Assembly: GCA_038212405.1 (NCBI GenBank)
Contig: JBBQUN010000276.1
Span: 1 to 6,099 of the forward strand
DNA from: JBBQUN01 sp038212405
GTDB taxonomy: Bacteria > Actinomycetota > Acidimicrobiia > Acidimicrobiales > SZUA-35
Reading direction: 5' to 3'
Length of the DNA: 6,099 nt
Shown: one piece after another, positions 1-4,449 of the stretch
Numbering within the stretch: position 1 is the first letter of the stretch
Layout of the letters: each line of letters begins with the position of its first letter
Made by a program: the position numbers and the translations under genes
The notes under the pieces: generated by a model
What the model saw: only the letters and a program-made list of their open reading frames with translations
The model's database searches: none
Told to the model about the DNA's origin: nothing

Positions 1-103
1 GTCGCTGTCCACGATTCACCGATTTCACCCCCAGGGGTGAGGCGCTCGAACTGGTCGGTGGCCTTGACTGAAGGCAGGCCCACAGGACAGTGCATCGGGA
101 ACG
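1..103. other. Unresolved left edge, possible gene fragments
   Basis: No gene can be assigned securely here. On the + strand, the frame starting at base 3 is open from the edge to a TGA at 69-71 and could be the tail of an upstream protein (…FTPRGEALELVGGLD). On the minus strand, a frame opening with ATG at 95-93 runs off the left edge (MHCPVGLPSVKATDQFERLT…). It has GC-rich third positions and could be the start of a divergent gene, but no Shine-Dalgarno precedes it. Both fragments are too short to identify. A TTGACT at 64-69 resembles a housekeeping -35, but I see no convincing -10 after it. Confidence 0.25.
25..40. promoter_or_regulatory. TCACCCC-CA-GGGGTGA palindrome
   Basis: This is a perfect 7-bp inverted repeat around a CA centre. 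With a realistic loop it could fold as a 6-bp hairpin, so it might be a weak terminator for an upstream gene. It could equally be an operator. From memory, CsoR-type copper-sensor operators also have C-run/G-run dyads (CACCCC…GGGGTG), and a copper-binding protein is encoded about 3.5 kb away. The distance makes a direct link speculative. Confidence 0.3.
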
Positions 104-136
104 ATGCCAAGAACGAGATGTCGTGAGCACGAAGCC

Positions 137-448
137 ATGAACGATATATCAGTAGAAGTTCGGTCCCCTGGGATGCTCGTGCTGCGAGGCGAGATCGACA
201 ATCACGGGGCGACGCTGGTCGCCGAGTGGCTCGACGGCACGGGTCCGGTCGACGTCGAGGTGGTCGACTGCAGAGAGGTCACCTATTTCGGTGCCGCAGG
301 CCTGACCTTGTTGTTGTCTTTCGGCAACGGCGAGCCGCTACCGGTCATCGCCTCGTCGGTCGTGCAACGGGTCATCGACATCTGCAACCTTGGTGATCGA
401 CTACCACCGGTGGATGACGATCGAGTTCACGATTTCAGTGGATCGTGA
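137..448 (+). CDS. STAS-domain protein (anti-sigma factor antagonist-like) lacking the phosphoacceptor Ser
   Basis: This is a 103-residue single-domain protein. It follows the STAS order: a beta strand with LVLRGEID (14-21), a helix, a second strand ending VVD (42-44), the loop and helix TYFGAAGLTLLL (49-60), and a C-terminal helix like the usual 'V.RVLELTGL' segment (VVQRVIDICNLGDRL). In SpoIIAA/RsbV-type anti-anti-sigma factors the loop reads D-S-S-G-L and a Ser is phosphorylated by the cognate anti-sigma kinase. Here it reads G-A-A-G-L, so that switch residue is absent. The inferred role is binding an anti-sigma factor or another partner without phospho-control, or structural. I chose ATG 137 because the domain begins there. 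An in-frame ATG at 104 adds 11 residues, and neither start has a strong ribosome site. It lies directly upstream of the DUF1206 gene, which has its own promoter. Confidence 0.8.
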   Translation: MNDISVEVRSPGMLVLRGEIDNHGATLVAEWLDGTGPVDVEVVDCREVTYFGAAGLTLLLSFGNGEPLPVIASSVVQRVIDICNLGDRLPPVDDDRVHDFSGS

Positions 449-517
449 CTCCATCTCCTCGGTGCCCTACACACCGGGTCGAACGGCGAAGCGCGAGGAC
501 GGAATGAGCGGCGCGGC

Positions 518-543
518 GTTTGTGTCCAGTCTCGGTCGGGTAC
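518..543 (+). promoter_or_regulatory. SigB/SigF-like promoter of the DUF1206 gene
   Basis: GTTT (518-521), a 16-base spacer and GGGTAC (538-543) match the -35/-10 form of general-stress sigma factors (GTTT…GGGTA). Transcription would begin near 550, leaving a leader of about 20 bases that contains the GGAGG ribosome site before ATG 572. It is one of a set of matching elements in this window and the closest to consensus. Confidence 0.65.
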
Positions 544-571
544 TTCGGGTGCCACAACCACTGGAGGAACA

Positions 572-1441
572 ATGGCTATTTCGGATATCACGTCGCCTTC
601 CGGCGCATCGCTCGACGCACGGGCAATCGACAACGAAAGTCTGGCGACGGTCGGACGTATCGGTTGGGTGGCAAAGGGAGTGGTCTACGCAGTGATGGGA
701 TTCCTGGCCGTCCCAATCGCTTTCGGCTCTGGAGGCCAGAGCGAGCAAGCCAGTAGATCCGGGGCCCTACAGGAGATCGCGGAACAGTCCTACGGCGGCG
801 TTCTGTTGGCTCTGGTAGGCGTGGGTCTGATGCTCTATGCCCTTTGGAGGCTGGCGACGGCCCTCATGCCCGGAGACACTGATGCCGAGGGGATGGCCCA
901 CCGAATTGGCTACTTGGCATCGGCCGGCCTGTACGGCTTCCTTGCCTGGAGCGCCGTGAGCTTCGTCGTCACCGACGGCGGGTCTGGCGCAGCGGGCGGT
1001 AGCGGAGGTGGTGGTGAGAGTTCGCTCGAGAAGATCTCTCGCACCATGTTGGAGGTGACCGGTGGCCGGTGGCTGCTCGGGCTCGCCGCGGTCGGTGGCC
1101 TCGGCGTTGCCAGCTTCTTCGCTGTGAAGGGCATCGACGGATCGTTCAAGGATCGTCTCGACCTGAGTGATGCCTCGACGAAAGAGCGTCAGCTGATCGA
1201 GGCTTCCGGCAAGCTTGGCTGGGTCGGTCGTGGAATCACGACTGCGCTGCTCGCGGTCTTCGTTCTTCAAGCAGCCATCACCTCCAACCCTGATGAGGCA
1301 AAGGGGCTTGATGCTGCGCTGCGATCAACCGCCGACAGTTGGTGGGGTACCGCGCTGATCGTTCTCGCCGGGGTCGGACTCATCGCCTACGGAGTCTTTG
1401 CCGTCCTGAGCGCCCGTCACCGTCGCCTTCTCGGCCCGTGA
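572..1441 (+). CDS. DUF1206 family six-helix membrane protein
   Basis: This 289-residue integral membrane protein is built from three repeats, each a pair of transmembrane helices. The repeats begin with similar basic/Gly lead-ins: GRIGWVAKGVVYAVMG (28-43), HRIGYLASAGLYGFLAW (110-126) and GKLGWVGRGITTALLA (213-228). The second helix of each pair lies at about 76-96, 166-186 and 258-280. This is the DUF1206 architecture, whose biochemical function is unknown. A flexible Gly/Ser-rich loop (136-151) lies inside the second repeat, and the cytosolic N-terminus is about 25 residues long. Start ATG 572 is fixed by GGAGG five bases upstream. A stress-type promoter sits 29 bases upstream and a strong hairpin follows the stop, so it is probably a single-gene transcript. 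I infer a role in envelope stress from its promoter only. Confidence 0.88.
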   Translation: MAISDITSPSGASLDARAIDNESLATVGRIGWVAKGVVYAVMGFLAVPIAFGSGGQSEQASRSGALQEIAEQSYGGVLLALVGVGLMLYALWRLATALMPGDTDAEGMAHRIGYLASAGLYGFLAWSAVSFVVTDGGSGAAGGSGGGGESSLEKISRTMLEVTGGRWLLGLAAVGGLGVASFFAVKGIDGSFKDRLDLSDASTKERQLIEASGKLGWVGRGITTALLAVFVLQAAITSNPDEAKGLDAALRSTADSWWGTALIVLAGVGLIAYGVFAVLSARHRRLLGP

Positions 1442-1469
1442 GCGACGCGATCGAGTTCGACCTTGGTCC

Positions 1470-1510
1470 ATTCCTCGTACGGGGGTGACTCGCATCCCCG
1501 TACGAGGAAT
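1470..1510. terminator. Strong bidirectional hairpin between convergent genes
   Basis: The arms ATTCCTCGTACGGGG (1470-1484) and CCCCGTACGAGGAAT (1496-1510) pair perfectly over 15 bp. The loop can add G-T, T-A and G-C pairs, leaving five bases unpaired. It lies between the stop of the + strand DUF1206 gene and the stop of the minus-strand DUF2795 gene. No long T-run follows on either strand, as is common for terminators in high-GC actinobacteria. Confidence 0.75.
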
Positions 1511-1528
1511 CGTCGTCTTGACTGCTCG

Positions 1529-1759
1529 TCAATCCCAGCCGGTGGTCGCAGTCAGTACTGCTGCTTGGAGGCTTTCCCAGTGTTGATCAGGAAGCCGCTC
1601 CAGTGCTCGGAGCTCTGCGGCACTGCCGTCTCGCTGTCGAGCCAGGGCGAGCAGCTCCGCAGTGCTCGTCTCGCCGGTGATGTTGCCGAGCAGGTCGTAG
1701 AGCGACGTGGCGCTTGCGACGTTTCCGTCGTCAGGGTCGTAGGCGCTGGGTGTGGTCAT
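1529..1759 (-). CDS. Small DUF2795 family protein
   Basis: This is a 76-residue soluble protein. Residues about 19-70 match the small helical DUF2795 domain: an opening leucine-rich helix (SLYDLLGNITG), a second helix with ELLALARQRDGSAAEL, the signature LERLPDQHWESL (53-64), and a last helix (AAVLTA). The usual family pattern is 'L.G..yPa…eL…A…gA…l..LP…y.s…v..a'. The function of the family is not established. The first 18 residues are polar and probably disordered. Start ATG at 1759-1757 is chosen because GGAGG lies five bases upstream and a stress-type promoter ends 26 bases upstream. The frame extends to an ATG at 1921, but that start would place the promoter inside the gene. It is convergent with the DUF1206 gene. 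Confidence 0.8.
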   Translation of the reverse strand: MTTPSAYDPDDGNVASATSLYDLLGNITGETSTAELLALARQRDGSAAELRALERLPDQHWESLQAAVLTATTGWD

Positions 1760-1785
1760 GGATACCTCCGAGGTTCGGATCGGGT

Positions 1786-1811
1786 CTACCCGCCGCTGCC
1801 TGATGAGAAAC
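1786..1811 (-). promoter_or_regulatory. SigB/SigF-like promoter of the DUF2795 gene
   Basis: Read on the minus strand, GTTT (1811-1808), a 16-base spacer and GGGTAG (1791-1786) form a stress-type promoter. The predicted start near 1779 gives a 20-base leader containing the GGAGG ribosome site. The spacing and geometry are nearly identical to the DUF1206 promoter. Confidence 0.62.
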
Positions 1812-1871
1812 GAAGTCCACCACGCATTTCTCGGGGTTCGGCCCGCTCTGCTCGAGCCGAGGTCGGCGCAG

Positions 1872-2018
1872 TCAGCTCCGTCCCGCCCAGAGTTCACGCC
1901 CGGCCTGCCAGAGATAGGCAACGGTCAGCGCCAGGAACACGAGGCCGACGGCATCGCGAACGTCGTCGCTTGATGCTCGGGATCGCTTGGCGACCGGCTC
2001 GGCCACCGCATCAGCCAC
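1872..2018 (-). CDS. Small single-span membrane protein, unknown function
   Basis: The product is 48 residues if it starts at GTG 2018, or 65 if it starts at ATG 2069. The N-terminal part is charged and helical (VAEPVAKRSRASSDDVRD). It is followed by one hydrophobic segment (AVGLVFLALTVAYLW) and a short cytosolic-type tail ending RELWAGRS. I prefer GTG 2018 because GGAGAA lies five bases upstream and a promoter-like element places the transcript start near 2072. That leaves a normal leader for GTG 2018, but only about three bases for ATG 2069, which could still be used leaderlessly. I do not recognise a family. It sits between the DUF2795 gene and the acidic small protein gene, all on the minus strand and each with its own apparent promoter. 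Confidence 0.62.
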   Translation of the reverse strand: MADAVAEPVAKRSRASSDDVRDAVGLVFLALTVAYLWQAGRELWAGRS

Positions 2019-2078
2019 CTTGGTTCTCCAGCCTTGTAATCCTGCTCTACCAACACTTCGACGATTCATGGCAGCGGT

Positions 2079-2104
2079 CTTCCCTTCGAATTGCCAGTGA
2101 AACC
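2079..2104 (-). promoter_or_regulatory. SigB/SigF-like promoter of the small membrane protein gene
   Basis: On the minus strand, GGTTT (2104-2100), a 15-base spacer and GGGAAG (2084-2079) resemble the stress promoter, with GGGAA in place of GGGTA. The GGGAAG could instead be read as a distant ribosome site for ATG 2069, but at about 10 bases that spacing is poor. Confidence 0.45.
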
Positions 2105-2108
2105 AGGT

Positions 2109-2306
2109 TCAGGCTTCGTCCATGGTCGTTGCCGGGTTGCCGCCGGCGGGGACGTCGGCTTCGACGTCGTGCGCCGCACCCTTCGAGCCGGGCATGGACT
2201 CGGTTCCGCTGGCGTATCCCTGTCGTTCGGCATCGGACAGCTCGGGCTCAGACGAGAGATCTCTCGTCAGGTCAACGGGGCTGGTGTGGTCGTTGGTGGA
2301 AGTCAT
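2109..2306 (-). CDS. Small acidic, probably disordered protein
   Basis: This is a 65-residue hydrophilic protein (MTSTNDHTSPVDL…) rich in Asp, Glu, Ser, Thr, Gly and Pro. It has no hydrophobic core, no Cys and no signal peptide. The middle contains LSSEPELSDAERQGYASG and the tail contains DVEADVPAGGNPA followed by MDEA. I recognise no family. The tail resembles that of the small protein encoded at 4019-4210 (DPDAEVVPGG). Start ATG 2306 is chosen because the divergent control region begins there; the ribosome site is weak. The longer frame to 2420 would cover the promoter of the PRC-barrel gene. Confidence is moderate because small disordered proteins are hard to tell from chance frames. Confidence 0.55.
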   Translation of the reverse strand: MTSTNDHTSPVDLTRDLSSEPELSDAERQGYASGTESMPGSKGAAHDVEADVPAGGNPATTMDEA

Positions 2307-2336
2307 GATCGTTGCTATGCCCAGCGGGGATGGTGG

Positions 2337-2361
2337 GTACACCTCGAATGACGAGCCAAAG
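2337..2361 (-). promoter_or_regulatory. Degenerate promoter-like element before the acidic small protein gene
   Basis: On the minus strand, CTTT (2361-2358), a 15-base spacer and GTGTAC (2342-2337) form an imperfect version of the stress promoter (GTTT…GGGTAC), with one mismatch in each box. It would start transcription near 2330, about 24 bases before ATG 2306. It is back to back with the + strand promoter at 2361-2386 and shares its edge. Confidence 0.25.
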
Positions 2362-2386
2362 GTTTGGACTGGAGCTGGCCGGGAAT
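2361..2386 (+). promoter_or_regulatory. SigB/SigF-like promoter of the PRC-barrel gene
   Basis: GGTTT (2361-2365), a 15-base spacer and GGGAAT (2381-2386) match the stress-sigma pattern, with GGGAA replacing GGGTA. The predicted transcript start near 2393 leaves a leader of about 30 bases containing AGGAG before ATG 2423. Confidence 0.55.
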
Positions 2387-2422
2387 GCCGTTCGACACAG
2401 GCGAAAGACCACAGGAGCACCG

Positions 2423-3088
2423 ATGAGTGTCGAACCGTTCGAGATGGAGCTGCAACAGAACGCCGTGGTGCGTACCCAAGACGGTACCGACGTCGGCACG
2501 ATCGATCGCTTTGTCGTGCACCCGGCTCGGCGTTGCATCACCCACCTGGTCATCTCCAAGGGCCGCTTCCTGACGACTGAGCGGGTTGTTCCCCTCGATC
2601 TGATAGCCACGGCGACCGCCGATGAGGTTCTGCTGGTCGGTGGACTCGACCCGAACGACCTCGTTCCATTCGAAATCGAGCACTACGTCGACCTCGACGC
2701 CGCCAGCCCCGAAGCGGACTATCCCGGTGCCGTCGATGCGCCCGTGGTGTGGAGCCATCCGGGGGAGGGTCACCCGGAGCCCGTCGAGGCGACTGTCCAA
2801 CCCAAGTATCCGATGGGTTACCAACGCGTCGTCGAGCGAAGTGTTCGCACCGATTCCCGCATCGTGGCACCGGGGATCCCGGTGTGCAGCAGTGACGGCG
2901 AAGCCCTGGGCAAGGTGGTTTCGGTCGCCGCCCGACCCGATGGCCAGGTCGCTTCGGTCACCGTCGATCCCGGCTGGTTCCGTTCCGAGCGAGCGATTGG
3001 CGAACAGTTCATCGATTCGATCAGTGCGGATCGAATCGTCCTGGCCGTCACTGCCGAAACGATCCGCCAGCTCGACGAAAGTCACTGA
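2423..3088 (+). CDS. PRC-barrel domain protein (two PRC-like domains)
   Basis: This is a 221-residue soluble protein. Residues about 11-75 form a PRC-barrel: AVVRTQDGTDVGTIDRFVVHP, the strand ITHLVISKG, then RVVPLDLIATATADEVLL. A proline-rich linker follows (about 95-130, including PGEGHPEPVE). Residues about 147-212 repeat the pattern (PVCSSDGEALGKVVSVA, the strand VASVTVDPGWF, then FIDSISADRIVLAV), so a second, more divergent PRC-like domain is likely. PRC-barrels occur in photosynthetic reaction centre H subunits, in RimM and in many stand-alone proteins of unknown function. No catalytic residues are expected. I chose ATG 2423 because AGGAG precedes it at good spacing; upstream in-frame ATGs would cover the promoter. 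It is divergent from the acidic small protein gene. I infer that it is stress-induced from the promoter. Confidence 0.82.
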   Translation: MSVEPFEMELQQNAVVRTQDGTDVGTIDRFVVHPARRCITHLVISKGRFLTTERVVPLDLIATATADEVLLVGGLDPNDLVPFEIEHYVDLDAASPEADYPGAVDAPVVWSHPGEGHPEPVEATVQPKYPMGYQRVVERSVRTDSRIVAPGIPVCSSDGEALGKVVSVAARPDGQVASVTVDPGWFRSERAIGEQFIDSISADRIVLAVTAETIRQLDESH

Positions 3089-3127
3089 GAGCGAACAACT
3101 CGGCCGGAATCGCAACCCATGACGCAT

Positions 3128-3172
3128 CCCGGAGAATGTGGTCCCGGAGAATGTGGTCCCGGAGAATGTGGT
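3128..3172. repeat. Perfect triple 15-bp tandem repeat
   Basis: Three head-to-tail copies of CCCGGAGAATGTGGT occupy 3128-3142, 3143-3157 and 3158-3172 with no mismatches. They lie in the gap between the PRC-barrel gene and the 75-residue protein gene, ending 18 bases before the promoter-like GGTTT. The unit is a multiple of three, so in one + frame it reads as three PGECG pentapeptides. That frame is a possible 46-codon ORF (ATG 3119 to TGA 3257-3259) without a good ribosome site. A protein-binding array or a recent slippage product is equally possible. Confidence 0.9.
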
Positions 3173-3190
3173 GAGGTGAGTGCATTTTGC

Positions 3191-3215
3191 GGTTTGCGCT
3201 GTCGGAACTGGGAAC
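3191..3215 (+). promoter_or_regulatory. SigB/SigF-like promoter with likely leaderless start
   Basis: GGTTT (3191-3195), a 14-base spacer and GGGAAC (3210-3215) form a stress-type promoter. Transcription would begin at about 3221-3225, at or just before ATG 3225. This fits the absence of a Shine-Dalgarno and points to leaderless translation. Confidence 0.5.
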
Positions 3216-3224
3216 GTCGACACG

Positions 3225-3452
3225 ATGACGAACCCAGCAGCGCCCCCATCATCGGATGACTCCGAGTCGTCACTACACCTGCCGCAGACGGACCTGCCGA
3301 CCTTTGAGCCGCAAGATACGGGGCCGTTCGTGAAGTACCGGCCCGAGGGTTGGGTGGTGGAAGCGGTCGTCGATGGGCGCTTCACACAAGTCAGCGGCCC
3401 GCACGCCGCTCGGGGTCTGGCCGAGGCGGTGGCCCGAGACTGGCTCCCGTGA
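3225..3452 (+). CDS. Small 75-residue protein, unknown function
   Basis: I do not recognise this protein. The first 32 residues are polar and proline/serine-rich (MTNPAAPPSSDDSESS…) and probably disordered. Residues 33-75 look like a compact beta-beta-alpha unit: FVKYRPEGWVVEAVVDGRF gives two strands, and HAARGLAEAVARDWL gives a closing helix. ATG 3225 is preferred over the upstream ATG 3180 because the promoter lies between them and the polar N-terminus starts there. No ribosome site precedes it, which suggests leaderless translation. It is convergent with the copper-binding protein gene, with a strong hairpin between them. Confidence 0.6.
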   Translation: MTNPAAPPSSDDSESSLHLPQTDLPTFEPQDTGPFVKYRPEGWVVEAVVDGRFTQVSGPHAARGLAEAVARDWLP

Positions 3453-3498
3453 TCGGGATACACCCGTGGATGCGCAGCCGACACCAAGCGCGACGAAA

Positions 3499-3526
3499 GC
3501 GGCCCGGTCACCGTTGACCGGGCCGC
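3499..3526. terminator. 12-bp perfect hairpin between convergent genes
   Basis: GCGGCCCGGTCA (3499-3510) and TGACCGGGCCGC (3515-3526) pair perfectly around the loop CCGT. On the minus strand the stem is followed by TTTCGTCG, so it best serves the copper-binding protein gene, but it can also stop the + strand 75-residue protein gene. Just beyond it, CAGACCGGG occurs twice (3527-3535 and 3542-3550), and CAGACCGGGTCTG (3542-3554) is itself a palindrome. A second weaker hairpin is therefore possible. Confidence 0.75.
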
Positions 3527-3580
3527 CAGACCGGGGCAGCACAGACCGGGTCTGCCACTGTCCGTTGTGTCTGTCGACCG

Positions 3581-3976
3581 CTACTTCTTCTGGGCGGCCG
3601 CCAGGAGCTGCTGGCATGCCTGTTCGCAGGCTCGGCAGGCTTCGGCGCACTGCTGGCAGCACAGATGGTCGTGCTGACCACATTCCTGCGCGCATTCGGC
3701 ACACAGCGCAGCGCAGGCCAGAACGAGCTTCTCCCATGCCGAGCCGCGAGGGGCCGGTCGGGACAGCATCTTGGCGGTGACCATGCAGACGTCGGCGCAA
3801 TCGGTACAGGTTCGTATGCACCTAGCCATGGCCGAGGCGTCTCGGCCGAGATCGGAGTCGGCGCAGGCGCTGCAAGCCAGCGCACAGGCTGCTGCGGCCT
3901 GGGCGGCCCGGTTCAGTTCGGCGAGGTCGAAGGTTTCTCGATCGGGGTGATCGGCGAGGATGTCGGCAAGTGCCAT
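3581..3976 (-). CDS. Four-helix-bundle copper-binding protein (Csp/DUF326 family)
   Basis: This 131-residue protein has 17 cysteines, spaced three or four residues apart along helices: C31, C35, C38; C53, C57, C60, C64; C88, C92, C95, C99; and C106, C107, C110, C114, C117, C121. In copper storage proteins of this kind (Csp1/Csp3), four helices form a bundle whose core is lined with Cys thiolates that hold many Cu(I) ions. His102 and His104 may help loading at the bundle end. There is no signal peptide or Tat motif, so it is cytosolic like Csp3. The likely role is buffering or storing Cu(I). Start ATG 3976 is firm because AAAGGAG lies six bases upstream. It follows the small acidic protein gene by 42 bases on the same strand with no promoter visible between, so the two may be co-transcribed. 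Confidence 0.9.
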   Translation of the reverse strand: MALADILADHPDRETFDLAELNRAAQAAAACALACSACADSDLGRDASAMARCIRTCTDCADVCMVTAKMLSRPAPRGSAWEKLVLACAALCAECAQECGQHDHLCCQQCAEACRACEQACQQLLAAAQKK

Positions 3977-4018
3977 TGGTTTCTCCTTTGGTTGGATTGG
4001 TGTGTTTGGCCCGGTGGC

Positions 4019-4210
4019 CTATTCGGCTGGGGGATGCTTCATGGCGGCCGTGCCGCCCGGGTTCTCCGGGTCGGGATTCGGTTCAGCTGAGCCGCCCGGT
4101 ACCACTTCGGCGTCGGGATCGCCGTCGGCTTTCTGTCGTACTCCGTGGGTCGAGCTTTCGTCGGCGTTTTTTCCACTCATGGGTAACCACGCTTTCTCGT
4201 GCGAGGACAC
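4019..4210 (-). CDS. Small acidic Pro/Gly-rich protein, unknown function
   Basis: The product is 63 residues from GTG 4210, or 53 from ATG 4180. It is hydrophilic, without Cys or hydrophobic segments, and probably disordered. The tail is rich in Pro, Gly, Asp and Glu (DPDAEVVPGGSAEPNPDPEN, then PGGTAAMKHPPAE). It resembles the tail of the acidic protein encoded at 2109-2306 (DVEADVPAGGNPA), so the two may belong to one family of small stress proteins. Neither start has a clear ribosome site. A weak stress-type promoter lies upstream and the copper-binding protein gene lies 42 bases downstream, so this may be the first gene of a two-gene unit. Chance ORF remains possible. Confidence 0.5.
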   Translation of the reverse strand: MSSHEKAWLPMSGKNADESSTHGVRQKADGDPDAEVVPGGSAEPNPDPENPGGTAAMKHPPAE

Positions 4211-4238
4211 CGGTCGGCGTCAATCGGCTGATGCCGTC

Positions 4239-4263
4239 TTGCCCGGCCACGACACAGCCAAAC
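4239..4263 (-). promoter_or_regulatory. Weak SigB/SigF-like promoter of the small acidic/copper protein unit
   Basis: On the minus strand, GTTT (4263-4260), a 15-base spacer and GGGCAA (4244-4239) fit the set, but the T of GGGTA is C here. The start would be near 4231, giving a leader of about 20 bases to GTG 4210 or 50 to ATG 4180. It is the weakest of the same-spacing elements that carry an intact GTTT box. Confidence 0.35.
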
Positions 4264-4270
4264 ATTGGAG

Positions 4271-4289
4271 AGTCGGCGCGTCGCCGACT
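4271..4289. terminator. 8-bp hairpin AGTCGGCG/CGCCGACT
   Basis: AGTCGGCG (4271-4278) and CGCCGACT (4282-4289) pair perfectly with only three bases between them. It sits directly upstream (minus direction) of the promoter-like element at 4239-4263. It could be part of the antiporter terminator or an operator for that promoter. There is no T-run to decide. Confidence 0.35.
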
Positions 4290-4394
4290 GGTCACGCCCG
4301 CATCGACGCCGGGGTTGGCCCTGCTGGAACCGGTACCTGAGCCCGCCTTCGGTTCTCCATGCAGCGATCGACCCGCCCGCCACCCAATCGGTTT

Positions 4395-4430
4395 CGAGAC
4401 AGGTGATCGCACACCAGAGCAGCTGTCTCG
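4395..4430 (-). terminator. Possible terminator of the antiporter gene
   Basis: CGAGACAG (4395-4402) and CTGTCTCG (4423-4430) form a perfect 8-bp inverted repeat around a 20-base loop, starting 20 bases after the antiporter stop codon on the minus strand. The position suits a terminator, but the large loop and missing T-run make it only moderately likely. Confidence 0.4.
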
Positions 4431-4449
4431 GCTTCATGGCCGCGAGCGT

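Larger units (their letters stand above)
4211..4449. other. Gap without a convincing gene
   Basis: No frame here reads like a real protein; the open frames are arginine-rich shadows. It contains two hairpins and a weak minus-strand promoter-like element, each listed separately. Its role is probably to end the antiporter transcript and start the downstream small-protein/copper-protein unit. Confidence 0.5.

Noticed and set aside
97..102. GGGAAC as a further stress-type -10 before the STAS gene
   Set aside because: No GTTT lies 14-16 bases upstream, so it does not fit the pattern of the other elements.
1463..2308. + strand open frame of 281 codons opposite the three small minus-strand genes
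   Set aside because: It is arginine/serine-rich with no domain pattern, starts inside the terminator hairpin, and lies antisense to the DUF2795 gene, which has a clear family match and ribosome site.
2311..2340. + strand GGGTAC at 2335-2340 as an extra promoter
   Set aside because: The nearest GTT-like box (GTTG at 2311) is 20 bases away, outside the spacing of the others.
3128..3172. CRISPR array
   Set aside because: The three 15-bp units are directly adjacent without spacers, and far shorter than CRISPR repeats.
2315..3511. Long minus-strand open frame of 398 codons opposite the PRC-barrel gene
   Set aside because: Its composition is that of an antisense shadow. The + strand frame has PRC-barrel domains, a ribosome site and a promoter, while the long frame crosses the tandem repeat and other control regions.
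4083..4437. Minus-strand open frames of 109 and 86 codons in the gap after the antiporter
   Set aside because: They are arginine-rich, lack ribosome sites, and run through the hairpins and the promoter-like element.
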